Assembly: GCF_900604315.1 (NCBI RefSeq)
Contig: NZ_LR026978.1
Location: forward strand, 1-64,000
Origin: [Erwinia] mediterraneensis
Lineage (GTDB): Bacteria; Pseudomonadota; Gammaproteobacteria; Enterobacterales; Enterobacteriaceae
Reading direction: 5' to 3'
DNA: 64,000 nt
The first letter of the stretch is position 1, and every line of letters begins with the position of its first letter. The position numbers and the translations under genes are program-made. Positions 48,798 to 58,942 of the stretch are shown here, piece by piece. The notes under the pieces were generated by a model that was not told the origin of the DNA, searched no databases, and saw only the letters and a program-made list of their open reading frames with translations.

Positions 48798-49964
48798 TTA
48801 TTTTAATAAAGAATGCAAATAATTAATCTCATTTGAAAGTTCTATATGATGGTTACCAACAAACAATCCATTATTGTCAATATATTCTGCATTTGTCATT
48901 TCCCCAAAAACTGTATAATCGAAATATTTAAGCACACCTTCATTTTTTAAAAAGTTCCCAGTGACGATAGGACGGCACTCAATCCCTGCATCGACTAATT
49001 TTTTTACTAATTGCCCACGAGTTATTGTAGCATTTTCTTTTAAGATTAGCGCAAAGCCAAACCAACTACTTTCACCTATTTCGTATTGAATATCAATTTG
49101 TTCATTGTCATTAAATAACTGTTGAAAAAGCTGAGCATTTTTTCTTCTTATGCTAATAAAACTTGGCAGCTTTTTAAGTTGTTCAATACCTATTGCTCCA
49201 CTCATTTCAAGAGGCCGTACGTTATAACCCGGTAAAACAAATTTGAATGACTCTTCAAAGGGATCTCTGTTTTTATGTCCAGAAACATGGTTAAACTCTG
49301 GAAGATTTCGCGTCCATCCATGGGCTCTGAGGCATAATAAAATATGATAGAGTTCTTCGTCATCAGTGATGACACAACCACCTTCCATTGTTGCAATGTG
49401 ATGAGAAAAAAATGAACTAAAGGTTCCCATTAACCCATAGGTACCTGCTTGTTTACCTTTAAATACGGCCCCCATTGATTCGCAATTATCTTCCAATAAG
49501 ATTATGTTTCTATCTTTTATTAATGAATTAATAGCAGTGAAATCGTTAGGATTCCCAAGTAAGTTTACTGCTAAGATAGCTTTTGTTTCATTAGTAATAG
49601 CTGCTTCAAGTTTTTTCGTATCAATATTTAATGTTTTTCTATCTATATCAACAAACTTAACCTTTAGTCCATATTGTTGAAGCGGAAAATAAGTTGTTGA
49701 CCAAGATACAGCAGGTACAATAATTTCATCACCACGTTTTAACTTTGCTGTTTTAGTAAAAAATAATGCCGCTATCATCAATAAGTTAGCGGCAGAGCCA
49801 GAGCTAACCATCACAGCATATTTTGAACCAAAGTACTCAGAGAATTTTTTTTCATAATTTTCTACATTAACCCCCATCGTAAACATGTTAGACTCAACAA
49901 CGCGGTGGATGGCATCAATCTCTTTTTCATCCCAAGTACTGCTCGCTAAAGGGAAAGTAATCAT
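48798..49964 (-). CDS. colD: GDP-4-keto-6-deoxy-D-mannose 3-dehydratase ColD
   Basis: The 388-residue PLP enzyme of the DegT/DnrJ/EryC1 sugar aminotransferase fold has histidine where aminotransferases have the Schiff-base lysine: SSFFSHHIATMEGG, with H188 at the position known for E. coli ColD. That change makes the enzyme a 3-dehydratase removing the C3 hydroxyl. VSSGSAANLL (53-62) and LEDNCESMGA (157-166) form the cofactor site. Length equals that of ColD. Together with gmd and colC this specifies GDP-colitose. It overlaps colC by four bases. Confidence 0.9.
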   Translation of the reverse strand: MITFPLASSTWDEKEIDAIHRVVESNMFTMGVNVENYEKKFSEYFGSKYAVMVSSGSAANLLMIAALFFTKTAKLKRGDEIIVPAVSWSTTYFPLQQYGLKVKFVDIDRKTLNIDTKKLEAAITNETKAILAVNLLGNPNDFTAINSLIKDRNIILLEDNCESMGAVFKGKQAGTYGLMGTFSSFFSHHIATMEGGCVITDDEELYHILLCLRAHGWTRNLPEFNHVSGHKNRDPFEESFKFVLPGYNVRPLEMSGAIGIEQLKKLPSFISIRRKNAQLFQQLFNDNEQIDIQYEIGESSWFGFALILKENATITRGQLVKKLVDAGIECRPIVTGNFLKNEGVLKYFDYTVFGEMTNAEYIDNNGLFVGNHHIELSNEINYLHSLLK

Positions 49965-50884
49965 TTTATAATCTCATCTAAGAAATATTGATATGTTTTG
50001 GCAATGCCTTGATAGAGATCATTATTGCACTTCCATCCAAACTCACTCAATAATCTGCTATCAATAACTTTTCGTTTCATTCCTACAGGCTTAGTTAAGT
50101 CATGCTTAAAACACCCCTTGAAGCCTACAATCGTAGCAATTGCTTTATAATATTCATTTATTGAATAATCGTGGCCTATACCAACATTTAAATTTTGTGG
50201 CATTTTGTAAAAGTTTTTAATAGCATAAAATACGAAATCAGCTAAATCTTCAGCGTACATAAATTCACGGCGGGCCTCTCCATCGCCCCAAATAGCGACT
50301 GAGTCAAGGTTGTGTCTAACCGCCATATCAATTTTCCTTATTACGGCGGGAATCATATGAGAGTTATTCTCATCAAATTTATCGTACTTACCATATAGGT
50401 TACAAGGGATAACTGTTTTATAAAAAAGATCTGCATTTTCTCTCGATAAGTATTCACAGAGTCGAGCTGCAGCAATTTTTGCTAGTGCATAGCCTTCATT
50501 TGTTGGTTCAAGCTCGCCTTTAAGAATCAATTCTTCACTCAATGCGTGATGGATATTCCGCGGATACATACATGAACTCCCCATATTCATGAGGTATTTC
50601 ACATTATTTTCACTAGCTGTAGTGATCAAATTAATTCCCATCAACATATTATTAACGAAAAACTTTACAGGATTGTTGATGTTGGCTTGAATTCCACCGA
50701 CAACGCCAGCAGCATGAATTATAAATTCAGGTTTGTGTTCTATGATAAATGCATTAACAAGAGATTTATCAAGCAGATTCAATTCTTGGCTTGATGGAGT
50801 TAGGAATGAATATTTTTCGGCCTCCACATGGTTAAGAATATTTTTCCCAACCATTCCGTTAGCTCCAGTAAGAAGAATTTTCAT
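49961..50884 (-). CDS. colC: GDP-L-colitose synthase ColC (GDP-fucose-synthase-like)
   Basis: The 307-residue extended SDR has the NADP loop TGANGMVGKN (residues 6-15), S103/S104 in MGSSCMYPRN and the catalytic Y132-x3-K136 pair in YALAKIA. It resembles GDP-fucose synthase (Fcl) in general. With colD as the next gene the expected reaction is C5 epimerisation and C4 reduction of the 3,6-dideoxy intermediate to GDP-L-colitose. A plain Fcl function cannot be excluded by sequence alone, but colD would then be unexplained. Confidence 0.83.
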   Translation of the reverse strand: MKILLTGANGMVGKNILNHVEAEKYSFLTPSSQELNLLDKSLVNAFIIEHKPEFIIHAAGVVGGIQANINNPVKFFVNNMLMGINLITTASENNVKYLMNMGSSCMYPRNIHHALSEELILKGELEPTNEGYALAKIAAARLCEYLSRENADLFYKTVIPCNLYGKYDKFDENNSHMIPAVIRKIDMAVRHNLDSVAIWGDGEARREFMYAEDLADFVFYAIKNFYKMPQNLNVGIGHDYSINEYYKAIATIVGFKGCFKHDLTKPVGMKRKVIDSRLLSEFGWKCNNDLYQGIAKTYQYFLDEIIK

Positions 50885-50894
50885 ATTATTCTCT

Positions 50895-52019
50895 TTATTT
50901 ACTTTCGATGGATATAGAAATGTTATAATTGTTTTCTTTTAATAAAGCTATTGATTTAGCATTTTCTAAATCATTTTTTATCATTTCAGCGCACATCTCT
51001 TTTACAGTAATTTCAGGAACCCAACCTAACTTTTCTTTAGCTTTTGAAGGATCTCCTAAAAGAGTTTCTACTTCCGAAGGCCGGAAATATTTTTCACTTA
51101 CTCTAACTATGATATCCCCGACTTTTAAATTATTATGGCATTCATTATTATTAATTGCCTTAATAATTCCTATCTCATTTACACCTTGCCCTTGAAATTC
51201 TAGTTCTATTCCTAATTCTGCTGCTGACATGCTTACAAAATCTCTGACTGTGATTTGTTTACCTGTTGCAATAACAAAGTCCTCTGGTTGACTTTGCTGT
51301 AGCATTAACCATTGCATACGAACGTAATCCTTAGCATGTCCCCAGTCTCGTAATGAATCCATATTTCCTAAATATAAACAAGATTCTAACCCTACTGTTA
51401 TATTAGCTAATACACGTGTAATTTTACGCGTTACAAATGTTTCACCTCGACGAGGAGATTCATGATTGAACAATATACCATTACAAGCATATAGGCCATA
51501 AGCTTCTCTATAATTAACTGTGATCCAATAAGCATATAATTTTGCCACAGCATATGGAGAGCGAGGATAAAATGGCGTTGTTTCTTTTTGTGGTATTTCT
51601 TGTACAAGGCCGTAAAGTTCAGAAGTCGATGCCTGATAAAACCGTGTTTTATTTTCTAAACCAAGAATTCGAATTGCTTCAAGAAGGCGTAATGTTCCTA
51701 TAGCATCCACATCAGCGGTATATTCTGGAGAATCAAATGATACAGCAACGTGTGATTGAGCACCCAAATTGTAAACTTCATCAGGTTCAATTTCTTTTAT
51801 TAGCCGCATTATATTTGAGGAGTCAGTCAAATCACCATAATGAAGAAAGAAATTCCCAGAAGAATAATCTTCGGATTGATGAATATGATCAATTCGGTGG
51901 GTATTAAAGGATGATGAACGTCTGACTATACCATGCACTTGATAACCTTTTTCAAGTAAAAATTCAGCAAGATATGACCCGTCTTGCCCAGTGATTCCGG
52001 TAATGAGCGCCTTTTTCAT
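50895..52019 (-). CDS. gmd: GDP-mannose 4,6-dehydratase
   Basis: The 374-residue SDR converts GDP-D-mannose to GDP-4-keto-6-deoxymannose. [20 protein letters not shown] (residues 6-25) forms the NADP site; the R-rich [13 protein letters not shown] loop, the [11 protein letters not shown] active-site serine/threonine region and the [11 protein letters not shown]-x3-K pair are all present. It starts the colitose branch and is highly conserved. It reads into colC after a ten-base gap. Confidence 0.95.
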   Translation of the reverse strand: MKKALITGITGQDGSYLAEFLLEKGYQVHGIVRRSSSFNTHRIDHIHQSEDYSSGNFFLHYGDLTDSSNIMRLIKEIEPDEVYNLGAQSHVAVSFDSPEYTADVDAIGTLRLLEAIRILGLENKTRFYQASTSELYGLVQEIPQKETTPFYPRSPYAVAKLYAYWITVNYREAYGLYACNGILFNHESPRRGETFVTRKITRVLANITVGLESCLYLGNMDSLRDWGHAKDYVRMQWLMLQQSQPEDFVIATGKQITVRDFVSMSAAELGIELEFQGQGVNEIGIIKAINNNECHNNLKVGDIIVRVSEKYFRPSEVETLLGDPSKAKEKLGWVPEITVKEMCAEMIKNDLENAKSIALLKENNYNISISIESK

Positions 52020-52234
52020 TTAAACCTCTTTAGTGTTTGTTAGGCTCAGTCGCCTTTATATATTTAAAAGAATAAATGTTAAAATCTTTATTTTAAGTTA
52101 TGATTGATTAGATACTTATAAGTTGCTTTCTAAGAGCATATCAAGGTATTTATTTCTTTATATTAATTCTATTGCCGTTATTAAGAACAATAAACTTATA
52201 ATCATGAAGTGAAGTTTTTTAAGGTATTACTCGA

Positions 52235-53380
52235 TTAATTACATAATTTTTTTATTGCTTTCAAATACTTATCAATTACGATATTCTCATCAAAACAGCT
52301 CTCCATTTTTTTCCGACCATTCATGCCCATAGTGACCCTTTCTTGATGAGAATGAGTAATAATCATCTCCATTTTTTCTTTGAGATCGGTGACTGACTTT
52401 GGTTCGCATAAATACCCACTCAAACCGTCATCTACCGTTTCTCTACATCCCACATTATTTGTAGTGACAATAGGCTTACCCAGTGCCGCTGCTTCCAAAA
52501 GAGATTTTGGTACACCTTCTCGATAAAATGAAGGAAGTACAACACAGTCAACTTTTTTTATTATTAGTTCAATGTTGTCAGTACCACCTAAATATTCAAT
52601 ACTTCCTTCATCGACCCATAATTTAATTTGTTCTTTAGTAATAGATCTCCTTGTTTTTTCATCAATATAACCAATCAGTAAAAATCGGACTTTTTCTTTA
52701 TATTTAATTTTTAACTCTCTAGCTGATAAGGCATATTCTATTATGCCTTTTTCGATCAGCAATCTAGCCATTAAAGCAAACACAACAATTCCATTATCAG
52801 GAGCTTCGCAAGGTGTAAACCTTTTTAAATCAACTCCAGAGCCAGGCAAAATATCAAATTCAGATATTTTTATACCGGCTTTGTCAAATAAAAATTTATC
52901 TTCTTTATTTTGAAAGAAAACAAAGCTTGCCTTTTTTTGGCTGAATTTATAAAGTTTTTTTAAAATAAAAGTTAAAAAACTATTTTTAACAAAAACAGCT
53001 CCTAGGCCAGCTATGTTGTTAATGATTTTAACATTACTGTAACTTGCAGCAATTGTACTATATATATTATTTTTAGGTGTAAAATTGAGCGCAATTGCGA
53101 TCTCATTTTTTTTATAAAACATATAAAAATTCCATATGGCTTTAACATCTTTTATGATGTTTTTCCCACCTCTGTCAATTTCTAAGTTTTTAAAATGACA
53201 GCCTAAAGCTTTTATTTTGTCAGTGTAAGCATCCTCAGGAGAAAATACGATCACCTCATATCCTTCCTTTAATAATGCTATAATAGTATTTTTCCTGAAA
53301 TTATAAATATACCAACTAGTATTTGCCGTTATAGCAACTATTAACTTTTTCCCGCATTGCACAGAATTTCTACTCCACAT
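52235..53380 (-). CDS. family 4 glycosyltransferase, first gene of the O-antigen operon
   Basis: The GT-B enzyme of up to 381 residues has an N-terminal VAITANTSWYIYNFRKNTI acceptor-binding part. Its GT4 donor site includes FALMARLLIEKGIIEYA, FLLIGYIDEKT and PSFYREGVPKSLLEAAALGKPIV. Close relatives include undecaprenyl-diphosphate-sugar transferases acting early in O-unit assembly. The ATG at 53380 has no ribosome site; a GTG six codons later is preceded by GGAG and may be the true start. A 215-base gap separates it from gmd. Confidence 0.83.
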   Translation of the reverse strand: MWSRNSVQCGKKLIVAITANTSWYIYNFRKNTIIALLKEGYEVIVFSPEDAYTDKIKALGCHFKNLEIDRGGKNIIKDVKAIWNFYMFYKKNEIAIALNFTPKNNIYSTIAASYSNVKIINNIAGLGAVFVKNSFLTFILKKLYKFSQKKASFVFFQNKEDKFLFDKAGIKISEFDILPGSGVDLKRFTPCEAPDNGIVVFALMARLLIEKGIIEYALSARELKIKYKEKVRFLLIGYIDEKTRRSITKEQIKLWVDEGSIEYLGGTDNIELIIKKVDCVVLPSFYREGVPKSLLEAAALGKPIVTTNNVGCRETVDDGLSGYLCEPKSVTDLKEKMEMIITHSHQERVTMGMNGRKKMESCFDENIVIDKYLKAIKKLCN

Positions 53381-53824
53381 TTTTAGAAATCATTTTATTT
53401 TTATTTGTTTCTATTTATAATGCCCCTACTCATGAATTTATCATTTAATAAGCCTTTCATTCTTTCTTTGTATATTTTTGACCATAAGGATGAATCATTG
53501 TATTTATTTATCGCTAAAACTCATAAGCAATTTTAATTGCTAATTTACAGCCTACGTTTTACCCGCACTGTGTTAGAACCATGTTATTATACTCCACCGC
53601 ATCCGTTAAAAGATAAATTAATAAATTAGCTCACTTTTTATAATATTTACTAATTAAAGGAGAATTACTAATAAAGTTATACATTAAAAAAATTGTTCTA
53701 CAATTTTTTATTACCCATATTGATATATTGATACCTAATTAACATGGTCTCGTTTCTATAGCTAACTTCGTTATAATATGGCTAAATTTATGAGTAGATA
53801 GTACTAGATTAGTTACTTTTTGAA

Positions 53825-53854
53825 CACGCTACCGCCACTGGCTGTAGCTACCAG
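53825..53854 (-). promoter_or_regulatory. JUMPStart sequence with ops element
   Basis: On the minus strand the stretch reads CTGGTAGCTACAGCCAG followed by TGGCGGTAGCGTG. It contains the ops core GGCGGTAG at 53829-53836 and the upstream GGTAGCT...AGCCAG half typical of JUMPStart. The ops DNA pauses RNA polymerase and recruits RfaH, an antiterminator needed for long polysaccharide operons. It points into the O-antigen genes. Confidence 0.88.
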
Positions 53855-54091
53855 AAGGCTCTTATGTTTTAGTCAATGCCAGCGGCAGCTTCTATGAGCC
53901 TATCATACATTAGCATTCTTTTACTGACACTTTTTGTTTACAACAAATCAACACTATTGGAGATTTTAACCGTCAGAGTCGACAACACAAGTATAATCTA
54001 TGTTTTTTGATATTCATATTATGCAGGGGTATTTACGGATACGCATTATGTCCTTATGATTTCAAATTTTAGCAAGGTTATAGCTGACCTA

Positions 54092-54115
54092 TAAAAAAAC
54101 TCCCATAAGCGGGAG
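54092..54115 (-). terminator. rho-independent terminator of galE
   Basis: CTCCC (54100-54104) and GGGAG (54111-54115), extended by A-T pairs, form the stem. On the minus strand it runs into TTTTTTT. It ends the galF-galE transcript about 30 bases after the galE stop. Confidence 0.85.
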
Positions 54116-54144
54116 TTTGTTAACTTAAACTTAACTTTCACCGA

Positions 54145-55158
54145 TCAGCGATACCCGTTCGGGTTCTTGCTTTGCCAGTTCCACGTATCTCGCATCATCT
54201 CATCAATGCCACGCGTTACGCGCCAGTCGAGTTCCTTGTCTGCCAGGCTGGCATCTGCCCAGAACGCTGGCAAATCGCCATCGCGGCGCGGTTTGATTTC
54301 AAAAGGAATTTCCTTACCGGACGCTTTTTCAAACGCCTTGATCATCTCCAGCACCGAGTAACCTTTGCCGGCGCCGAGGTTATAGGCTTTGTAGCCTTCT
54401 ACCTTCGTCAGATGATCCAGCGCTTTCAGATGCCCCTCGGCAAGATCGACCACATGGATATAGTCACGCTGACAAGTGCCATCCGGCGTATTGTAATCAT
54501 CGCCAAACACCCCCAGCTTCTCCAGACGGCCAATCGCGACCTGTGCAATATAGGGTAGCAAGTTGTTGGGGATGCCACTCGGGTCTTCGCCAATCTCGCC
54601 CGACTCATGTGCCCCTACCGGGTTGAAATAGCGCAGCGCAATCGCCCTGAAGTTTGGCTCGGCCTTCGCAAAGTCCTGCATCACCAGTTCAATCATCAGT
54701 TTGGACGTGCCGTAAGGGCTGGTGGTGCCGCCAATTGGCGTGGTTTCCACATAAGGCACTGGCGCATTGGCACCATATACCGTGGCGGATGAGCTGAAAA
54801 TAAAGTTCCAGACACCGGCATTGCGCATCTCTTCCAGCAGCACCACAGTACCGGCAACGTTATTCTCGTAATACTCCAGCGGCATACGCGTGGACTCCCC
54901 TACTGCTTTGAGAGCCGCGAAATGAATAACCGCTGAGATAGCATGGCTGGCAAACAGATCGCGTAAAACGGCGCGATCGCGGATATCCCCTTCAACAAAG
55001 GTCGCCGTTTTCCCGGCCAGCTTCTCCACGCGGTTAATGGCTTCGCGTGACGCATTACACAGGTTGTCCAGCACGACCACATCGTCGCCACGCTCTAACA
55101 GCGCCAGCACCGTATGCGAGCCGATGTACCCTGCCCCACCCGTTACCAAAATTGCCAT
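54145..55158 (-). CDS. galE: UDP-glucose 4-epimerase
   Basis: The 337-residue SDR interconverts UDP-glucose and UDP-galactose using bound NAD. VTGGAGYIGSHTVLALLERG (residues 5-24), the SSSATVYG serine site near 122-129 and the SPYGTSKLMIE Y-x3-K pair near 146-156 are present. It supplies UDP-galactose for the galactose-rich exopolysaccharide encoded to the right. It has backbone composition, unlike the AT-rich island beside it. It follows galF with a 47-base gap. Confidence 0.95.
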   Translation of the reverse strand: MAILVTGGAGYIGSHTVLALLERGDDVVVLDNLCNASREAINRVEKLAGKTATFVEGDIRDRAVLRDLFASHAISAVIHFAALKAVGESTRMPLEYYENNVAGTVVLLEEMRNAGVWNFIFSSSATVYGANAPVPYVETTPIGGTTSPYGTSKLMIELVMQDFAKAEPNFRAIALRYFNPVGAHESGEIGEDPSGIPNNLLPYIAQVAIGRLEKLGVFGDDYNTPDGTCQRDYIHVVDLAEGHLKALDHLTKVEGYKAYNLGAGKGYSVLEMIKAFEKASGKEIPFEIKPRRDGDLPAFWADASLADKELDWRVTRGIDEMMRDTWNWQSKNPNGYR

Positions 55159-55205
55159 GTGAACTCCTTTCTGCTGCGCCGCCAGCGCGACGCTGAAAAA
55201 TAAAG

Positions 55206-56102
55206 TTATTTCGCCAGAATTTTCTGAATAGCTTCGCGGAACTCACGTCCCTGGCTGTTGTTACGCAGACCATAAGAGACAAACGCCTGCATATAGCCCA
55301 GCTTACGACCACAGTCAAAGCTCTCGCCCGTCATCAGACAGGCATCAACCGGCTGCTTCTGGCTCAGTTTGGCAATCGCATCTGTTAACTGAATACGGCC
55401 CCATGCGCCCGGCTCAGTACGTTCCAGCTCGCCCCAGATGTCGGCTGAAAGTACGTAGCGGCCCACTGCAGCCAGGTCGGAATTCATTGCCTGCGGCTCA
55501 TCCGGCTTCTCGACGAAGGAAACAATAGTACTGACATCGCCCGGATTATCCAATGGTTGTTCGGTTGTAATTACTGAATATTCTGAGAGATCGGCCTGCG
55601 GCATATGTTTTGCCAGCACCTGGCTGTGACCGGTCTCTTCGAAGCGTGCCACCATAGCGGCAAGGTTGTAACGCAGATGGTCAGCCGTGGAATCATCCAT
55701 GATGATATCGGGCAGAACCACAACAAAAGGGTTATCCCCTACCATCGGGCGGGCGCAAAGTACGGAATGGCCCAGACCCAGCGGCTGCGCCTGGCGTACG
55801 TTCATGATGGTCACGCCCGGCGGACAAATTGACTGCACTTCACTCAGCAGCTGACGTTTCACACGCTGTTCCAGCAGCGCTTCCAGTTCATAGGTAGTAT
55901 CGAAATGGTTTTCCACCGCATTCTTGGAGGCATGGGTGACCAGTACAATCTCCTTGATCCCGGCAGCAACGCATTCGTCAACGATGTACTGAATCATCGG
56001 TTTATCGACGATCGGCAGCATCTCTTTCGGAATCGCTTTGGTGGCAGGAAGCATATGCATACCGAGTCCCGCGACCGGGATTACTGCTTTAAGCTTGGTC
56101 AT
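55206..56102 (-). CDS. galF: GalF, UTP-glucose-1-phosphate uridylyltransferase-like protein
   Basis: The 298-residue product is of the GalU/GalF family. GalF identity is indicated by [14 protein letters not shown] (residues 10-23), where GalU has T-R at the M-H site, and by near-identity to E. coli GalF through [12 protein letters not shown] and [16 protein letters not shown]. GalF modulates UDP-glucose supply and normally marks the border of O-antigen and exopolysaccharide loci. ATG 56102 aligns with the known N-terminus. Confidence 0.93.
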   Translation of the reverse strand: MTKLKAVIPVAGLGMHMLPATKAIPKEMLPIVDKPMIQYIVDECVAAGIKEIVLVTHASKNAVENHFDTTYELEALLEQRVKRQLLSEVQSICPPGVTIMNVRQAQPLGLGHSVLCARPMVGDNPFVVVLPDIIMDDSTADHLRYNLAAMVARFEETGHSQVLAKHMPQADLSEYSVITTEQPLDNPGDVSTIVSFVEKPDEPQAMNSDLAAVGRYVLSADIWGELERTEPGAWGRIQLTDAIAKLSQKQPVDACLMTGESFDCGRKLGYMQAFVSYGLRNNSQGREFREAIQKILAK

Positions 56103-56334
56103 ATTTAATCCATTTAATGAAGTGAAGACATGGGGTCGATTATGCAGGATCGGCCGGAACAGCAAGTATAATCTTAATCTGAAAAACCAACAGTAACTGC
56201 CTGTCACGCCATAGAAAATCGGCATTTCCGCAGGCGTTCAGGCCGCTAAAAACCAGGGAAACGCCCGACAAAAGAAACAGATATTCTCAGTGCGCCGATA
56301 AAACATTCAGCAGGCAATAAGACCAGCCATTAAC

Positions 56335-56364
56335 AAAAAAAATGCAACCCCGAAGAGTTGCATT
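56335..56364 (-). terminator. terminator of the exopolysaccharide operon
   Basis: AATGCAAC (56341-56348) pairs with GTTGCATT (56357-56364). On the minus strand the stem is followed by TTTTTTG. It lies 14 bases past the amsL stop and closes the ams-type operon before galF. Confidence 0.85.
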
Positions 56365-56377
56365 TGATGATTAAGGA

Positions 56378-57718
56378 TTAAAGCCAGCGCTCAAACCATT
56401 GCGGCATGATGAACAGGTCGAAGTGGTTCACCAGCAGGATCACCGCCACAAACAGCATCGATACCGACACCCACTGACGCGCATAGGGAATAAAGCGGAT
56501 ACCGATCACCGGCTTGATAAAGAACGGGTGAGCAAAAATCGAGATCAGCACCTGCGAGATAGAGAGCGTCAGGGCAACGTAGAGCACATTCGGCCAGATA
56601 AAGGTGGTCGCCAGCACGCCCAGCACCACCAGACTGGCCACGACGTTCCAGTAGAACTCCACATTGGTTTTGCCGTTCGCCTGCGAAATGGCTCCGGTGA
56701 GTCCTCCCATTGGCCGCAGCATGCCAAACAGCAGCATCAGCGGGATCAGGTGATAGACCTGTTCATGGGAAGCGCCATAAAGTACGCGGACAATCACCGG
56801 CGACAGAATGCCGATAGCCAGATACATCACGCTGCTGAAGATCATGATCGCCAGCGTGCCTTTCAGGAACAGCTTCTGCAGCTGCTCCGGCTCATGTTGC
56901 TTCTCGGCAAAGCGCGGCAGTGCCAGACGGTTAATCACCGGGGAGACCAGCTTCAGCGGCTGCAGAATCAGCTCTTTCGCCAGTGAGTAAACACCCAGCA
57001 TCTCGGCACCCATTACTTTACCCACAATCAGCGCATCCGCCTGGGTACGCAGCTGGTTAATGGTCTGCGAGCCCAGCTGATAAATGCCGTAACGCACCGC
57101 GCCGAAGAAGGTCTGCTTGTCGAACTCCCAGGTGGGACGCCAGGACTTTTCACCCAGCGCAATCATGCAAAGAATGCGGGTAAAGGCGTTGATAAAGAGG
57201 CCGAGAATCGCCGCCGCCACGGTAAGCGGGGTGTACCAGAGCAGCGCGACGGTGCAGAGAAAGGCAAACAGCCTGGTGGCCATCTCAATTTTAGCCAGCA
57301 ACACCATGCGTTTGGTTTTGATAAAGTGCGCCTGATACTGCGAAAGGTGGCCCAGCACCAGGAAGTTAAGGCTGGAGAGCATCAGCAGCCCCATCAGCTC
57401 CGGCAGATGGTAGAACCAGGCGACCGGCCAGGCGATGGCGAGCACAACCAGCCCGGCCAACAGGCTGAGCGAGACGTTTACCCAGTAGATGGTGCTCTGT
57501 TCGCGCCGGGTAATCTGCTGACGGTGCACCAGATAGCTGCTCATCCCCATGTCCTGCAGCACCGTTGCCACTGCCAGCACGGCGTTGATGATCGCCAGCA
57601 GGCCCAGTTCATGTGCTTCCAGGCGACGCGCCAGCACGCTGAGCTGTAATACCTGGAGCAGTGCGGAAAAACAGGTACTGCCAAATAACCACATCGCCTG
57701 CGATTTAAATCCACTCAC
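56378..57718 (-). CDS. amsL: exopolysaccharide flippase (AmsL/WzxC-like)
   Basis: The 446-residue integral membrane protein of the PST/MOP family has about twelve to fourteen hydrophobic segments. It resembles WzxC of colanic acid clusters and AmsL of amylovoran clusters. Family marks include FGSTCFSALLQVLQLSVLARRL near the N-terminus and SQTINQLRTQADALIVGK in the middle. It exports lipid-linked EPS repeat units. It is the last gene of the operon and overlaps amsK by four bases. Confidence 0.87.
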   Translation of the reverse strand: MSGFKSQAMWLFGSTCFSALLQVLQLSVLARRLEAHELGLLAIINAVLAVATVLQDMGMSSYLVHRQQITRREQSTIYWVNVSLSLLAGLVVLAIAWPVAWFYHLPELMGLLMLSSLNFLVLGHLSQYQAHFIKTKRMVLLAKIEMATRLFAFLCTVALLWYTPLTVAAAILGLFINAFTRILCMIALGEKSWRPTWEFDKQTFFGAVRYGIYQLGSQTINQLRTQADALIVGKVMGAEMLGVYSLAKELILQPLKLVSPVINRLALPRFAEKQHEPEQLQKLFLKGTLAIMIFSSVMYLAIGILSPVIVRVLYGASHEQVYHLIPLMLLFGMLRPMGGLTGAISQANGKTNVEFYWNVVASLVVLGVLATTFIWPNVLYVALTLSISQVLISIFAHPFFIKPVIGIRFIPYARQWVSVSMLFVAVILLVNHFDLFIMPQWFERWL

Positions 57719-58938
57719 GCCAGTTGCTCCAGAATCTGTGCCAGCTCGCGGTAAGCGATATGCTGATTAAACTCCGTCTCCACCTTATGGCGTGCAGCCA
57801 CCACCACCGGCGCGACATCAATTTCATTCTGCGACAGTTTCAACAGCGTATCCGCCAGCGCTTCGGCATCATTTTCCGGCACCAGCCAGCCGGAAACATT
57901 ATGCTCGATCAGTTCAGGAATACCGCTGTGCACGGTCGACACCACCGGCAGGCCAACCGCCATCGCTTCCATCAGCGCCACGGGGATGCCTTCCATATCG
58001 CCATCCGCAGCGGTTTTGGAGGGAAGCAGGAAAATGTCTGCCTCATTAAGTGCCTGACGAATCTCATCCTGCGGCTTAAAGCCGGGCATCTTCACCCTCT
58101 CCTCCAGACCGGCGCGGGCAATGTGCGCCCGCAGCGCCTCTTCCTGGTCGCCGTTGCCGATGATGGTATATTCGAAGTGACCACCGCGCGCCTGCAGGAT
58201 TTCGCTCGCCTGTACCGCTACGTCCAGCCCTTTTTTCTCGGTCAGACGCGCCACAGAGACAATGCGCAGCGGCGTGTGAAACCCCTGGCGCGGGATAAAG
58301 TTGAACTTCTCCGGCTCAATGCCCATGCGTGTCACATGAATTTTTTCCGGCGGGCACCCCATCTCAATCAGTTTGTTTTCCCACAGATGACTGATAGGCA
58401 GCATCAGTTCGCTCTGCTCAAACAGATTGACATAATCGAGCTTGTGCTCTTCGAGAATGTGGCGACGGGAGATATCGGCCCCGTGGAACACGGTCGCCTG
58501 CTTGCCCTCCAGCACCCCCAGTTCGCGCAGCTTATTGGCCAGCGCCCCGGCATAGCCAAAGTGCACCAGAAACACATCGGCGGTATAGGTCTCGCTGGCG
58601 TTCGCCACAATAGAGGGCAGCAACAGCTTGCTGGCCTGTGCGCCGTAACGTCGCACATTGAGCGAACGCAGCAGCGCAGGCTTAGCCACCCGGGGCAGCA
58701 CCAGCTTCAGACGCTGGTTCAGTTTCTCCAGGGCGGAAACTTTCTCATCCGGCAGCAGATAATGCGTTTTTTGCTCAAGACCATACTCATCGAAGGCGGC
58801 GTGACGGTTCACCATATCACCAGGAAAAACAGAGATGATCTCAACGTCATATCCGGCATCGATAAAATAGATCACCTGATTCAGGACGAATGTCTCTGAG
58901 GCGACCGGGAAACGCATGGTGAAAAAGGTCAGTTTCAT
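57715..58938 (-). CDS. amsK: EPS family 4 glycosyltransferase (AmsK/WcaL-like)
   Basis: The 407-residue GT-B enzyme matches the WcaL/AmsK group. Its N-terminus is LTFFTMRFPVASETFVLNQV, followed by a VFHGADISRRHIL segment and a donor domain with SVARLTEKKGLDVAVQAS and DMEGIPVALMEAMAVGLPVVST (E-x7-E). It transfers a late sugar onto the lipid-linked EPS unit. It overlaps amsL by four bases, and amsJ ends four bases before its start. Confidence 0.87.
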   Translation of the reverse strand: MKLTFFTMRFPVASETFVLNQVIYFIDAGYDVEIISVFPGDMVNRHAAFDEYGLEQKTHYLLPDEKVSALEKLNQRLKLVLPRVAKPALLRSLNVRRYGAQASKLLLPSIVANASETYTADVFLVHFGYAGALANKLRELGVLEGKQATVFHGADISRRHILEEHKLDYVNLFEQSELMLPISHLWENKLIEMGCPPEKIHVTRMGIEPEKFNFIPRQGFHTPLRIVSVARLTEKKGLDVAVQASEILQARGGHFEYTIIGNGDQEEALRAHIARAGLEERVKMPGFKPQDEIRQALNEADIFLLPSKTAADGDMEGIPVALMEAMAVGLPVVSTVHSGIPELIEHNVSGWLVPENDAEALADTLLKLSQNEIDVAPVVVAARHKVETEFNQHIAYRELAQILEQLA

Positions 58939-58942
58939 TCCA

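Larger units (their letters stand above)
53381..54144. other. O-antigen operon leader region
   Basis: These 764 bases between galE and the first O-antigen gene hold the JUMPStart/ops element and the galE terminator. The rest is AT-rich without credible reading frames. The long untranslated leader (about 450 bases from ops to the first gene) is usual for RfaH-controlled surface polysaccharide operons. Confidence 0.7.

Noticed and set aside
48798..49964. Perosamine synthase or other sugar aminotransferase
   Set aside because: The PLP-binding lysine is replaced by H188, the hallmark of ColD-type 3-dehydratases.
49961..50884. GDP-L-fucose synthase (fcl)
   Set aside because: The family fits, but immediate coupling to colD makes GDP-colitose synthase the better call.
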